This document shows, piece by piece, positions 7,247-13,434 of a stretch of 13,434 nt of DNA (positions within the stretch are counted from its first letter, which is position 1; every line of letters begins with the position of its first letter). The position numbers and the translations under genes were made by a program. Where the stretch lies: contig CAZDCF010000029.1 of the NCBI GenBank assembly GCA_964503895.1, positions 1 to 13,434 on the forward strand, written 5' to 3'. The notes under the pieces are model-generated. The model saw only the letters and a program-made list of their open reading frames with translations. It ran no database searches and was not told where the DNA came from. The stretch comes from Nitronereus sp964503895 (GTDB taxonomy: Bacteria; Nitrospirota; Nitrospiria; Nitrospirales; UBA8639).

Positions 7247-8866
7247 ATGCAGAAGCTTCAGTGGCTGGTATCCGCGGGCTCTTGTTTGCGGGCCAGCCGT
7301 TCGTTCATGCGGAAGAAACCGCAGTCGTGTTACCCCAATCATCAGGGTGTGCGTTTGTCTAGAAATTTCTTACTTAGGTCACTTGGTCTATGTTTGACGG
7401 TTTTCTTCATGGGGGGGCCTTCCCTTGCTTGGGGTGAAGTGACCCAGAAAGCTGAAGAGATTCTGGAATTTCAGGATCAGTCTTTGGCTTCTTCAGGCGG
7501 TGAACTTAGTTATTTCAGAATTTCTGAATCCGAACCTTCCTCGTTCGAATTGGTTCATAGAATTTCTGACTCAAAACATCAAGTTGCAGAATTTCGTTCT
7601 TCCAGTTCCCAAGAGAACCTGGCTTCTATCCTAGTTAAGAGCATTGCTCTTCGAGCAGACCTTTCTTTCACTTCCCCAAATCCCGAGTCGTGGCGATATG
7701 GGAAACTCTTCTTGATCTCTTCCAGCGAAGAAAAGCTTGAACCTGAAATGCTCTATGGAGAGATTTCGCCGATTCTCAATCCTTCCGTGGAGCGGAAAAT
7801 TCGGTACTTTCAAACGGTAATTCCCGACCGATTTCAAGAATGGTTAGATCGGTTCCAAAAATATAAACCAGTTGTAGAAAAGATTTTTGTCGAATTTGGA
7901 TTGCCCAAGGAATTGATTTATTTGTCGGTGATCGAAAGCGGATTTAACCCAAGAGCCTACTCTCGAGCGAGGGCAGCAGGGCCGTGGCAGTTTATGAAAG
8001 GCACTGGACGAACGTATGGTCTTCGAGTCAATTGGTATGTCGATGAACGCCGTGACCCTGTGAAATCTTCTGTGGCGGCGGCCCAACATCTTCGGGACTT
8101 GTATGATCGTTTTGGATCCTGGCCTTTAGCCCTTTCTGCGTATAATGCAGGCGCAGGAAAAATTGCGCGGGCTATTAGAAAGAGCGGGACTCGAGATTAT
8201 TGGAAGATTCGGCTGACTCGTTATATTCGGCGTGAAACTCGTGAATATGTGCCGAAGTTCATGGCTGTAGCGATTATTGCCGCGAACCCAACTCTGTTTG
8301 GTTTTCGTGTGAATGCCCATGAAGTACATCAATATGATGAAGTTCGCATGAATAATACGATCCATTTACGCACGGTTGCAAAAAAGACGGGCCTAGCCTT
8401 TGAAGATCTTCGGCGGCTCAACCCAGAACTTCGTCGTAGTGTTACCCCGCCACAAAAGGAAGGATATTTTTTAAAAGTACCTGTGGGGATGGGGTACCAT
8501 GTAAAAAATGTCCGTGATGAACTGAAGCAGTGGAATCAGCCACCGTCTCAGGTGAATTGGTATCGTGTGCGATATGGGGACAGCTTGTCGGTGATTGCTC
8601 ACCGATTTAGCATGAGCGTAGAAAAGCTCAAGACTCTAAATAACCTGTCTAGGAATTTGATCCGTGTAGGGAAGCGTTTACGGGTGAGTGATGGACTTTA
8701 TTCACCGTCCGAAGAGGGAAACACTATATGGTATCGAGTTCGTAGAGGGGACAGTCTTTGGACTATTGCCAAACGATTTAGTGTGAGTGTGCGAGACTTG
8801 AAGGTCTTAAATAATTTGCGAAGCAGCGTAATTCAGGTGGGGCGAATGTTGATGGTGAGCCCGTAA
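7247..8866 (+). CDS. MltD-like lytic transglycosylase with two LysM domains
   Basis: Numbered from ATG 7247 the protein has 539 residues. A signal-like segment sits unusually far in (about 39-61, FLLRSLGLCLTVFFMGG then PSLAWG). The SLT family 1 domain (about 200-330) has catalytic Glu E230 in YLSVIESGFNP, then GPWQFM (245-250) and SAYNAGAGK (297-305), all intact. A linker and a degenerate YHVK segment lead to two LysM domains, about 439-483 and 496-539, each starting WYRVR.GDSL. This enzyme cleaves the MurNAc-GlcNAc bond of peptidoglycan in the periplasm to 1,6-anhydro products; LysM anchors it to glycan. The start is uncertain: 7247 has TTAGGG six bases upstream; ATG 7307 and GTG 7349 lack a good site, though GTG 7349 would give the neatest signal peptide. 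TTG 7070 keeps the frame open but has no ribosome site. It converges with the next gene, 20 bases between stops. Confidence 0.88.
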   Translation: MQKLQWLVSAGSCLRASRSFMRKKPQSCYPNHQGVRLSRNFLLRSLGLCLTVFFMGGPSLAWGEVTQKAEEILEFQDQSLASSGGELSYFRISESEPSSFELVHRISDSKHQVAEFRSSSSQENLASILVKSIALRADLSFTSPNPESWRYGKLFLISSSEEKLEPEMLYGEISPILNPSVERKIRYFQTVIPDRFQEWLDRFQKYKPVVEKIFVEFGLPKELIYLSVIESGFNPRAYSRARAAGPWQFMKGTGRTYGLRVNWYVDERRDPVKSSVAAAQHLRDLYDRFGSWPLALSAYNAGAGKIARAIRKSGTRDYWKIRLTRYIRRETREYVPKFMAVAIIAANPTLFGFRVNAHEVHQYDEVRMNNTIHLRTVAKKTGLAFEDLRRLNPELRRSVTPPQKEGYFLKVPVGMGYHVKNVRDELKQWNQPPSQVNWYRVRYGDSLSVIAHRFSMSVEKLKTLNNLSRNLIRVGKRLRVSDGLYSPSEEGNTIWYRVRRGDSLWTIAKRFSVSVRDLKVLNNLRSSVIQVGRMLMVSP

Positions 8867-8886
8867 TTCTCGGTGGGTTTCTACGC

Positions 8887-9672
8887 TTACTCTTCCTTCT
8901 TTTTAGTCAAATCTTTTTCAACCGTCGGGGTATTTTCCATTCCAGGATCATCTTGGGGATCTTTTTGTGTTTCTTCAAGTACTCGGATGCGTAGGGCGGC
9001 TTCACTTATGTATGGCGAAGCGGGATGTTGGTCCTGAAGTTGCTTGTAATAGATCAGAGCCTGGTTGGAGTGATTGTCTGATTCCTCAAGTTTTGCCATC
9101 TCAAAGAGCACCTGGTCTTTATTAAGTGCTTCAGGAAGGTTGAGGACTTGGTTGTAGACCTCTAATCCCTTTTGTTGGTTCCCGGTAATGACATAAGTTG
9201 ATCCGAGTCGTTGCATAACTAAACTCCGAAGCGTTGTATCGTTTTGAAACGACGAGAGATAGCTTTCATACGCTGCAATTGCGTCTGAGTAATTTTCTTG
9301 TTCGATTCTGGCATTTCCCAAAAAATACCAAGCCAGTTCAGCACTTGAAGTGTGAGGAAACTCATCAAGGATTTGTTGATACAAAGCCGTAGCTTGTTCA
9401 AGATTTGTTTTGGCTTTTTCAGGCTGATCGAGAGGTCGATCAAAGTACAAGATTCCGGCTTGGTGTTCCAAAGCCAGAGCCTCCTGCTCGTGTTGATGTT
9501 CCATCCAAAAAATTCCGCCGATGCCAGCTGCCACGATGCAAACTAACAGCAGCCCAATGAGCACCGCGTTCCGATGCTGTTCGGCAAAGAGCCAAATCCG
9601 TTCGGATCGTGACAAGAATTCTGTATGTTCCGAGGCCGAAGCCCGACTGGGATCTCGAATTTTAAAAGCCAT
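8887..9672 (-). CDS. Single-TM tetratricopeptide-repeat envelope protein (YfgM-like layout)
   Basis: A 261-residue protein with about 33 polar cytoplasmic residues containing a Ser/Arg-rich start, one transmembrane helix at about 36-57 (VLIGLLLVCIVAAGIGGIFW), then an extracytoplasmic TPR solenoid. Helical pairs are visible at about 88-120 (ATALYQQILDEFP, then SSAELAWYFLGNARI), 123-160 (NYSDAIAAYESYL), 160-195 and 195-232 (NQALIYYKQLQDQHP, then ISEAALRI). The C-terminal 25 residues are charged and low-complexity. The layout resembles YfgM/BamD-like tetratricopeptide proteins, which help envelope protein assembly; sequence identity to YfgM cannot be judged here. The ATG has only a weak ribosome site, but a near-consensus promoter lies 60 bases upstream (9732-9760), supporting this start region. 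It is transcribed alone, away from the tRNA/tol block. Confidence 0.82.
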   Translation of the reverse strand: MAFKIRDPSRASASEHTEFLSRSERIWLFAEQHRNAVLIGLLLVCIVAAGIGGIFWMEHQHEQEALALEHQAGILYFDRPLDQPEKAKTNLEQATALYQQILDEFPHTSSAELAWYFLGNARIEQENYSDAIAAYESYLSSFQNDTTLRSLVMQRLGSTYVITGNQQKGLEVYNQVLNLPEALNKDQVLFEMAKLEESDNHSNQALIYYKQLQDQHPASPYISEAALRIRVLEETQKDPQDDPGMENTPTVEKDLTKKKEE

Positions 9673-9731
9673 AAGCTTCGGCGAAAATTGGAGCGATTGA
9701 ATGAATTTGACGATGTAACGCGGCCTTCGGC

Positions 9732-9760
9732 CTTATACCCACATGACTTGACCTTGTCAA
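9732..9760 (-). promoter_or_regulatory. Sigma-70-type promoter for the TPR gene
   Basis: On the minus strand TTGACA (plus 9755-9760) and TATAAG (plus 9732-9737) are separated by 17 bases: 6/6 and 5/6 consensus at ideal spacing. Transcription would start near 9725, giving a leader of about 50 bases. A GGCC-TTC-GGCC palindrome (9722-9732) overlaps the end of the -10 box and the expected start and could be an operator or a leader hairpin. Confidence 0.75.
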
Positions 9761-9841
9761 ATTATCCGTCGTCTTTTCAGAAGTACTAGAAGTGGTAAGG
9801 GAAAGTGTCTTTTCTCAGGGCTGCGAACACAACCGTTTAGG

Positions 9842-9869
9842 TTGACATAGGACCCCTGGTTGCTATAAT
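9842..9869 (+). promoter_or_regulatory. Consensus sigma-70 promoter for tRNA-Val
   Basis: TTGACA at 9842-9847 and TATAAT at 9864-9869 are both exact consensus, with a 16-base spacer. Initiation is expected near 9876, about 21 bases before the mature tRNA-Val 5' end. The strength fits a stable-RNA gene. The transcript may continue through tRNA-Asp and possibly into tolQ, since I see no terminator in between. Confidence 0.85.
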
Positions 9870-9896
9870 TCAAACACGTTTTGAAATCGATCGTAC

Positions 9897-9972
9897 AGGC
9901 GGATAGCTCAGTTGGGAGAGCATTGCCCTTACAAGGCAGAGGTCGCAGGTTCAAGCCCTGTTCCGCCTACCA
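9897..9972 (+). tRNA. tRNA-Val(TAC): tRNA-Val (anticodon UAC)
   Basis: A complete 76-base cloverleaf with encoded CCA (9970-9972). Acceptor AGGCGGA pairs perfectly with TCCGCCT (9962-9968); the D arm is GCTC/GAGC; the anticodon stem TTGCC/GGCAG encloses CTTACAA with anticodon TAC; the T arm is GCAGG-TTCAAGC-CCTGT. The acceptor begins with an A-T rather than the more common G-C pair. Reads valine codons, GUA primarily. Confidence 0.95.
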
Positions 9973-10095
9973 ATATGAGTGTCAGGTAAGTGAATTTTTT
10001 AGGGCCTAGGCATATTGCTCAGTTATACCTTCATGAGGAAGGCAAGAGGTTCTGGGCGCAAACGCCAACAAAAAGGGCTCCCTGTGTCAGTGTAC

Positions 10096-10172
10096 GGGGC
10101 CGTCGTTCAGCTGGTTAGGACGCCAGATTGTCAATCTGGAGGTCGCGGGTTCAAATCCCGTCGGCCCCGCCA
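10096..10172 (+). tRNA. tRNA-Asp(GTC): tRNA-Asp (anticodon GUC)
   Basis: A complete 77-base cloverleaf with encoded CCA (10170-10172). Acceptor GGGGCCG pairs with CGGCCCC (10162-10168), followed by discriminator G10169, as expected for aspartate tRNA. The anticodon stem CCAGA/TCTGG encloses TTGTCAA with anticodon GTC; the T arm is GCGGG-TTCAAAT-CCCGT. It lies 123 bases after tRNA-Val. No separate strong promoter is visible in the spacer. Confidence 0.96.
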
Positions 10173-10259
10173 TACACTTCTCTGCGGTAGCTGTTCAAAT
10201 CCCCAGTTTCAAGAGCTTTGATGCCAAGGAGTTTCCCTACCTTAGCACTGGAGGCCTGA

Positions 10260-11183
10260 ATGTTCTCTAGTAATCCTATAGCAATTGTGCAATCACTCGG
10301 GACGGTATCGATCTTTGTCTTGTTGACTCTTCTTATTTTCTCAGTCGCATCATGGGGAATCATTGTATACAAATGGAGAATGTTTCAAGCCGTGGATCGA
10401 GACGAAGAGCAATTTCTTGAAAACCATGAGCGGGTGCTTCTTAATGCCAAGGGATTGGAGATCCTCAAGAATTCGACAAATGCAGGATCCCTCAGCCCCA
10501 GTGGGGCGGTGTTTGACGGGATTGCAGTCAAAGTGGATCAACGCAGCGCCCTTTTTAGGAATCGTGATATGATTGGCCGATCTCGTGAAGGACGGTGGCC
10601 AGACCGCCAATATCTTGAAAAAGTGGTCCAATACATTGTGCAAGGGCAAATTACACAACAGGAAAGTTATCTTTCGTTTTTGGCTACAACTGGGAATATT
10701 ACGCCCTTTATTGGACTGTTTGGCACGGTCATAGGGGTGATGAATTCCTTTCGGGAAATTGGTAAACAAGGGTCGGCTAGTATTGCTGCCGTCGCTCCTG
10801 GGGTCGCGGAAGCATTGGTGGCCACGGCCGCAGGCCTGTTTGCTGCAATTCCCGCGGTTGTTGCCTATAACTATTTTTTAACCAGGATTCGAAAAAGTAC
10901 CCAGCGCATGGAGGCGTTTAGCATTGAATTTCTCAATACCCTGGATGAAATTGCACGTGATATTAGTGAGGCTACGGTGCCAGAACAGCAGGAGCCAATT
11001 TCAACAGTTGCGGAACCGAAAGCAAAACCCATTGTTCCCTCTACGAAAACACCGTCAACGGCTTCTCCCAAGGGTATAACCTCGAGCCAAGCGTCTCAGT
11101 TAGTCGAAGGTGTTCCTGGAAGCAAATCGAAAAAAGCACAACCTGTTCCACGTACCCAAAGGAAGTCGTTCGGTGATAGTTGA
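10260..11183 (+). CDS. tolQ: TolQ, proton-channel subunit of Tol-Pal, with extended C-terminal tail
   Basis: A 307-residue MotA/TolQ/ExbB-family inner-membrane protein. TM1 is at about 15-37. The cytoplasmic loop is about 40-135. TM2 (about 140-163) carries FLATTGNITPFIGLFGTVIGVM, the family hallmark, and TM3 (about 184-206) carries ALVATAAGLFAAIPAVVAYN. With TolR it forms the motor that uses proton-motive force to energise TolA for outer-membrane constriction at division. The family core ends near residue 238, matching the roughly 230-residue length usual for TolQ. It is followed by an unusual Pro/Ser/Lys-rich tail, residues 240-307. Residues 240-300 are about 74% identical (45 of 61 by hand) to TolA residues 231-291. 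ATG has GGAGG at 10250-10254. The stop overlaps the tolR start by 11 bases. By E. coli topology the tail should be cytoplasmic. Confidence 0.93.
   Translation: MFSSNPIAIVQSLGTVSIFVLLTLLIFSVASWGIIVYKWRMFQAVDRDEEQFLENHERVLLNAKGLEILKNSTNAGSLSPSGAVFDGIAVKVDQRSALFRNRDMIGRSREGRWPDRQYLEKVVQYIVQGQITQQESYLSFLATTGNITPFIGLFGTVIGVMNSFREIGKQGSASIAAVAPGVAEALVATAAGLFAAIPAVVAYNYFLTRIRKSTQRMEAFSIEFLNTLDEIARDISEATVPEQQEPISTVAEPKAKPIVPSTKTPSTASPKGITSSQASQLVEGVPGSKSKKAQPVPRTQRKSFGDS
10977..11161 (+). repeat. Direct repeat copy 1 (tolQ 3' end), paired with 12323-12507
   Basis: A 185-base segment aligns without gaps to 12323-12507 at a constant offset of 1346. I count 31 mismatches, about 83% identity. The two longest exact blocks are around AAAACCCATTGTTCCCTCTA and CAACCTGTTCCACGTACC. 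Both copies begin at GTGCCAGAAC and end at CCCAAAG, and both are read in the same phase by their own gene. Confidence 0.93.
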
Positions 11184-11607
11184 ATCACGCCACCGCCGGT
11201 TTTTATCCGAGGTTAATATCATTCCCCTTGTGGATGTTGTGCTCGTATTGTTGGTGATTTTTATGGTGACCGCGCCCATGCTTCATCGTGGATTGGACAT
11301 CACGCTGCCCCAATCTTCCTCGAATAACATTACACCAGACGAACGGTTGATTATTTCGATTGAACCTAACGAAGCTATCTATATTGGAAAGGATCGGGTT
11401 ACGATAATCAGTTTGCGTAAACGATTACATGAAGCAAAGGCCTTGAATCCCCTTATCTCTGTGTATCTACGCGCAGATAGTAAGATCCCATATGGACGAA
11501 TCGTTCAGGTCATGGATGAAGTCAAGCGTGTTGGTATCGGACGGTTAGGCATGGTGACCAACCCGAAGGGAACGGGGATGGATGAAGAATCCGTTGAACT
11601 CTTCTAG
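11173..11607 (+). CDS. tolR: TolR, ExbD-family stator/peptidoglycan-binding subunit
   Basis: A 144-residue protein from GTG 11173. A short basic cytoplasmic N-terminus (MIVESRHRRFLSE) precedes one TM (about 16-36, IIPLVDVVLVLLVIFMVTAP) carrying the conserved proton-path Asp D21, then PMLHRGLDITLP and an ExbD-type periplasmic domain ending in a short acidic tail. It couples proton flow with TolQ and engages peptidoglycan. GTG 11173 is chosen because AAAGGAAG lies seven bases upstream and the basic N-terminus then has normal length. The in-frame GTG at 11110 would add 21 residues encoded inside tolQ and the duplicated segment and lacks a ribosome site. The start lies inside the tolQ 3' end (11-base overlap), implying coupled translation. 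tolA begins 25 bases after its stop. Confidence 0.92.
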   Translation: MIVESRHRRFLSEVNIIPLVDVVLVLLVIFMVTAPMLHRGLDITLPQSSSNNITPDERLIISIEPNEAIYIGKDRVTIISLRKRLHEAKALNPLISVYLRADSKIPYGRIVQVMDEVKRVGIGRLGMVTNPKGTGMDEESVELF

Positions 11608-11632
11608 CCTGACTTTACATGAGTAATATGTC

Positions 11633-13123
11633 ATGTCCTCCTATGCTGATCCATCAAACCTTGCCTCTCTAGATTTAGCTGGTTCATCCACGTACTGGGA
11701 TAGCTATCTCAGGCACATGCTGGCCACTTCGTTGGTGGTACATGCGGTGCTACTTTTTGGGCTCATGAGTCAAAGATTGGTACCTACCATTCAACAGCCT
11801 ATAGCGTCATACTCTGTGGATCTTGTGGCCCTGCCTGAGTCACAGGTTATTTACCCAAAAAAAGAATCCAAATCTGTGAAGAAGGTGCCGGTTCAGCCAC
11901 CGGTGAAGTCAGAACCCAAACCTCAGGCAAAAACCTCTGTACCTCCGCCTAAGGCGGAACAAACGGCGTTGCCCGAACCTGCTCTGGTGGCTGTACAGCC
12001 ACCTCTGGCTACAAAATCGCTTCCTACCGCGCGGATTACGCAATCCCTTGTGAGTGCTGTTGATAGTGTCGCGTTTCCTCAAAGTAGGGAAATGACCCCA
12101 ATTGAGAAATCTCCTACATTGCCACCAAAAACGAAATTACTTACGGCAAGCGAAGTGGAAAATCCTGCGATACCGTTACCAGTCGTTCCTCGATCACCGG
12201 AACTACCCACTTTATCTACCTCTGCTCAAAAGGTGAGCCCCTCGCTAATGAAGTCTGCTCCCACCGGTTCCATGGCGAAAACTTTGAAGCAAACCATGAA
12301 ATCAGTCACTGTGCCTCGCAAAGTGCCAGAACGGCAGGTGCCAATTTCAATAGTTGCGAAACCAAAGGCAAAACCCATTGTTCCCTCTACGAAAACACGG
12401 TCAACGACTTTTCCTAAGATTGTAACTCTAAGCCAAGCACCTCAGCTGGCCGAGGGTGTTTCCGTCAGCAAGTCGGAAAAAACTCAACCTGTTCCACGTA
12501 CCCAAAGTCACGTTTCGGACTCATTGAAACAAGTGGCGCAATCGGTCATTGTGCCGAAGGTCGAAAAATCCACCGTGTCGAAATCGAAACATACTTCCTC
12601 GGTTGCTGTCCCGGTTCCCTCCCGTCAGGAGCTCAAATCCTCACTGCTGCAAAAGACTCCTGGGATAGTTCCTAAACCCATGAAGCCAGATCTATCTCAG
12701 CAAGCCATCGCGAAACTAGTCATCCCTGAGGTGAAGGAACTTCGAATGCATCATATCCTCTCGAGTCAAACCGGGGGTGGGATGAAAAAAACCAAAACTG
12801 CTCTCCAGGTTTCGGGCATTTCTTCAGAAGGGAATGTCTATTGGGCGCGCGTATGGTCGAAGATTGATCGAGAATGGGTTGCGCCTGAAGTTGCTGTTCG
12901 ATCAGGTCAACCTATTCATGTATTGTTGGAGTTTCGGGTAGAACGCAATGGCGCCGTAAAAAAATTGACCATCGAAGAATCATCGGGAAACAAGTATTAT
13001 GATTTAGCAGCCAGACGTGCTGTTATGGATGCTGTACCACTACCTGCGTTTCCTTCAGATATGACTGAGCCGTACTACGATATACAGTTTCGATTTACTG
13101 TTAACCTGGATTCCTTATCATGA
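11633..13123 (+). CDS. tolA: TolA, trans-periplasmic energy transducer
   Basis: A 496-residue TonB/TolA-type protein. A short cytoplasmic N-terminus precedes one TM (about 28-47) with the S-x3-H pattern (S33, H37) that in TonB/TolA contacts the TolQR motor. Then YSVDLVALPES leads into a very long Pro/Lys/Ser/Thr-rich periplasmic linker (about 70-395) of low helical propensity, unlike the Ala/Lys/Glu-rich helical linker of E. coli TolA. The C-terminal domain (about 400-492) is a TonB_C/TolA-III domain: NVYWARVWSKIDREWVAP, VLLEFRVERNGAVKKLTIEESSGN, YYDLAARRAV, PLPAFP. It transmits force from TolQR to TolB, Pal and the outer membrane. Residues 231-291 are the second copy of the segment found in the TolQ tail. 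The motif [ST]L-x5-SV-x-[VF]P recurs at about 138, 217 and 297. The ribosome site is weak, so coupling to tolR is likely. Confidence 0.9.
   Translation: MSSYADPSNLASLDLAGSSTYWDSYLRHMLATSLVVHAVLLFGLMSQRLVPTIQQPIASYSVDLVALPESQVIYPKKESKSVKKVPVQPPVKSEPKPQAKTSVPPPKAEQTALPEPALVAVQPPLATKSLPTARITQSLVSAVDSVAFPQSREMTPIEKSPTLPPKTKLLTASEVENPAIPLPVVPRSPELPTLSTSAQKVSPSLMKSAPTGSMAKTLKQTMKSVTVPRKVPERQVPISIVAKPKAKPIVPSTKTRSTTFPKIVTLSQAPQLAEGVSVSKSEKTQPVPRTQSHVSDSLKQVAQSVIVPKVEKSTVSKSKHTSSVAVPVPSRQELKSSLLQKTPGIVPKPMKPDLSQQAIAKLVIPEVKELRMHHILSSQTGGGMKKTKTALQVSGISSEGNVYWARVWSKIDREWVAPEVAVRSGQPIHVLLEFRVERNGAVKKLTIEESSGNKYYDLAARRAVMDAVPLPAFPSDMTEPYYDIQFRFTVNLDSLS
12323..12507 (+). repeat. Direct repeat copy 2 (internal to tolA linker), paired with 10977-11161
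   Basis: This is the tolA copy of the 185-base segment described at 10977-11161, encoding TolA residues 231-291. Its Pro/Lys/Ser-rich composition is native to a TolA linker and atypical of a TolQ C-terminus, so this copy is more probably the donor; that direction is inferred. Confidence 0.93.
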
Positions 13124-13434
13124 GAATGGCGCGTTTATTGATCGCTTTTACCGGATTATTGGGATTTAGTGGCTTGGCCCTATTTGAATCCAAAGCTGCC
13201 GATGTGTTTTTAGAAACGCAGCGGTCGGAGTTTCAAAAGATTCCCATTTGGATCATGGGCTTTGGCGATAGAAAGGCTGGTGACAAATCTGTAAAAACCA
13301 TTGGAAGGCAAATGGCGGAGGTTCTTAAAGCTGACCTTACGCGTTCACAGGTATTTGAGGTAATTGGTGAGCCCATGCTGGCTCTAGAATTTTCTCATTC
13401 CCATTGTCAAGGAGCGGTGCCAATGGGTAAGGCC
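13120..13434 (+). CDS. tolB: TolB, periplasmic Tol-Pal component (3'-truncated by window edge)
   Basis: The reading frame from ATG 13120 stays open for 105 codons to the window end. It begins with a signal peptide (MRMARLLIAFTGLLG, ending near ESKAA), then DVFLETQRSEFQKIPIWIMGF, VKTIGRQMAEVLKADLTRSQVFEVIG. This matches the TolB N-terminal domain, where a lipid-like IPI-x-x-x-x-F strand is followed by a helix with ADL-x-RS-x-F. TolB's N-terminus binds TolA and its beta-propeller binds Pal; the propeller lies beyond this window. The ATGA overlap with the tolA stop (13120-13123) shows tight operon coupling. An alternative ATG lies two codons on (13126). Position after tolQRA strongly supports the call. 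Confidence 0.88.
   Translation, partial: MRMARLLIAFTGLLGFSGLALFESKAADVFLETQRSEFQKIPIWIMGFGDRKAGDKSVKTIGRQMAEVLKADLTRSQVFEVIGEPMLALEFSHSHCQGAVPMGKA

Noticed and set aside
8551..8866. Two similar WYRVR.GDSL units considered as a recent DNA repeat
   Set aside because: They are two ordinary LysM domains whose similarity is the family consensus.
10011..10095. GGCG-CAAA-CGCC hairpin before tRNA-Asp as a terminator
   Set aside because: The stem is only four pairs and no T-run follows.
10015..10221. 68-codon open frame across tRNA-Asp
   Set aside because: It reads straight through a complete tRNA gene and has no recognisable protein features.
10350..10769. 139-codon minus-strand open frame opposite tolQ
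   Set aside because: It is antisense to a conserved membrane-protein gene, has no ribosome site or family features, and is a shadow of tolQ codon bias.
11110..11172. Possible longer TolR starting at GTG 11110
   Set aside because: It lies within tolQ and the duplicated segment, has no ribosome site, and would add 21 residues before the normal basic TolR N-terminus; GTG 11173 has AAAGGAAG at good spacing.
1..13434. CRISPR array, prophage, transposon or defence system
   Set aside because: No regularly spaced repeats, no transposase or integrase or phage genes, and no defence-associated domains were seen; the genes are ordinary metabolic and envelope functions.

Overview
This window reads as a chromosomal segment of a Gram-negative (two-membrane) bacterium. 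By eye the base composition is near half G+C. The gene content includes a Tol-Pal operon, a periplasmic multiheme cytochrome c, a His-rich SmbP-type metal-binding protein and a membrane-attached murein hydrolase. It recalls Nitrospira-type nitrite oxidisers or related chemolithotrophs; that placement is inference from style and gene set, not shown by any marker. No phage, transposase, CRISPR or plasmid functions are visible.

Layout. 1-1141: 3' part of a PLP-dependent threonine dehydratase/serine racemase-like gene on +, converging on a small TPR gene on -. 1142-1459: a divergent intergenic stretch carrying an imperfect inverted-repeat element with a TTTGCAAA palindrome. 1460-4634: three + strand genes, close together: a class II HDAC-like deacetylase, a five-heme membrane-anchored cytochrome c and a two-domain rhodanese. 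4730-5130: an exported His-rich SmbP-like protein closed by a strong rho-independent terminator. 5149-6928: a nitrilase-superfamily amidohydrolase and an exported FGE/SUMF1-fold protein lacking the FGE catalytic cysteines. 6929-7246: a non-coding stretch with an A+T-rich perfect inverted repeat. 7247-8866: a MltD-like lytic transglycosylase with two LysM domains. 8887-9672: a convergent, single-TM TPR protein on - with its own near-consensus promoter. 9842-10172: a consensus sigma-70 promoter, tRNA-Val(UAC) and tRNA-Asp(GUC). 10260-13434: tolQ-tolR-tolA-tolB (tolB cut by the window edge), with overlapping or closely spaced genes.

How they work together. TolQ and TolR form the inner-membrane proton-driven motor, TolA is its trans-periplasmic arm, and TolB is the periplasmic partner bridging to Pal. 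The nearby lytic transglycosylase and TPR protein also belong to the cell envelope, so the right half of the window is an envelope-maintenance region. The left half mixes amino-acid or amide metabolism with periplasmic redox and metal proteins; no single pathway can be proved from it.

The most unusual signal is a 185-bp gapless direct repeat, about 83% identical by hand count. It encodes the last 61 residues or so of an extended TolQ C-terminal tail and, 1346 bp downstream and in the equivalent reading frame, an internal part of the TolA Pro/Lys/Ser-rich linker. By the usual topology of these proteins the two copies would lie on opposite sides of the inner membrane, and homology may run on weakly through the tolQ stop/tolR start.
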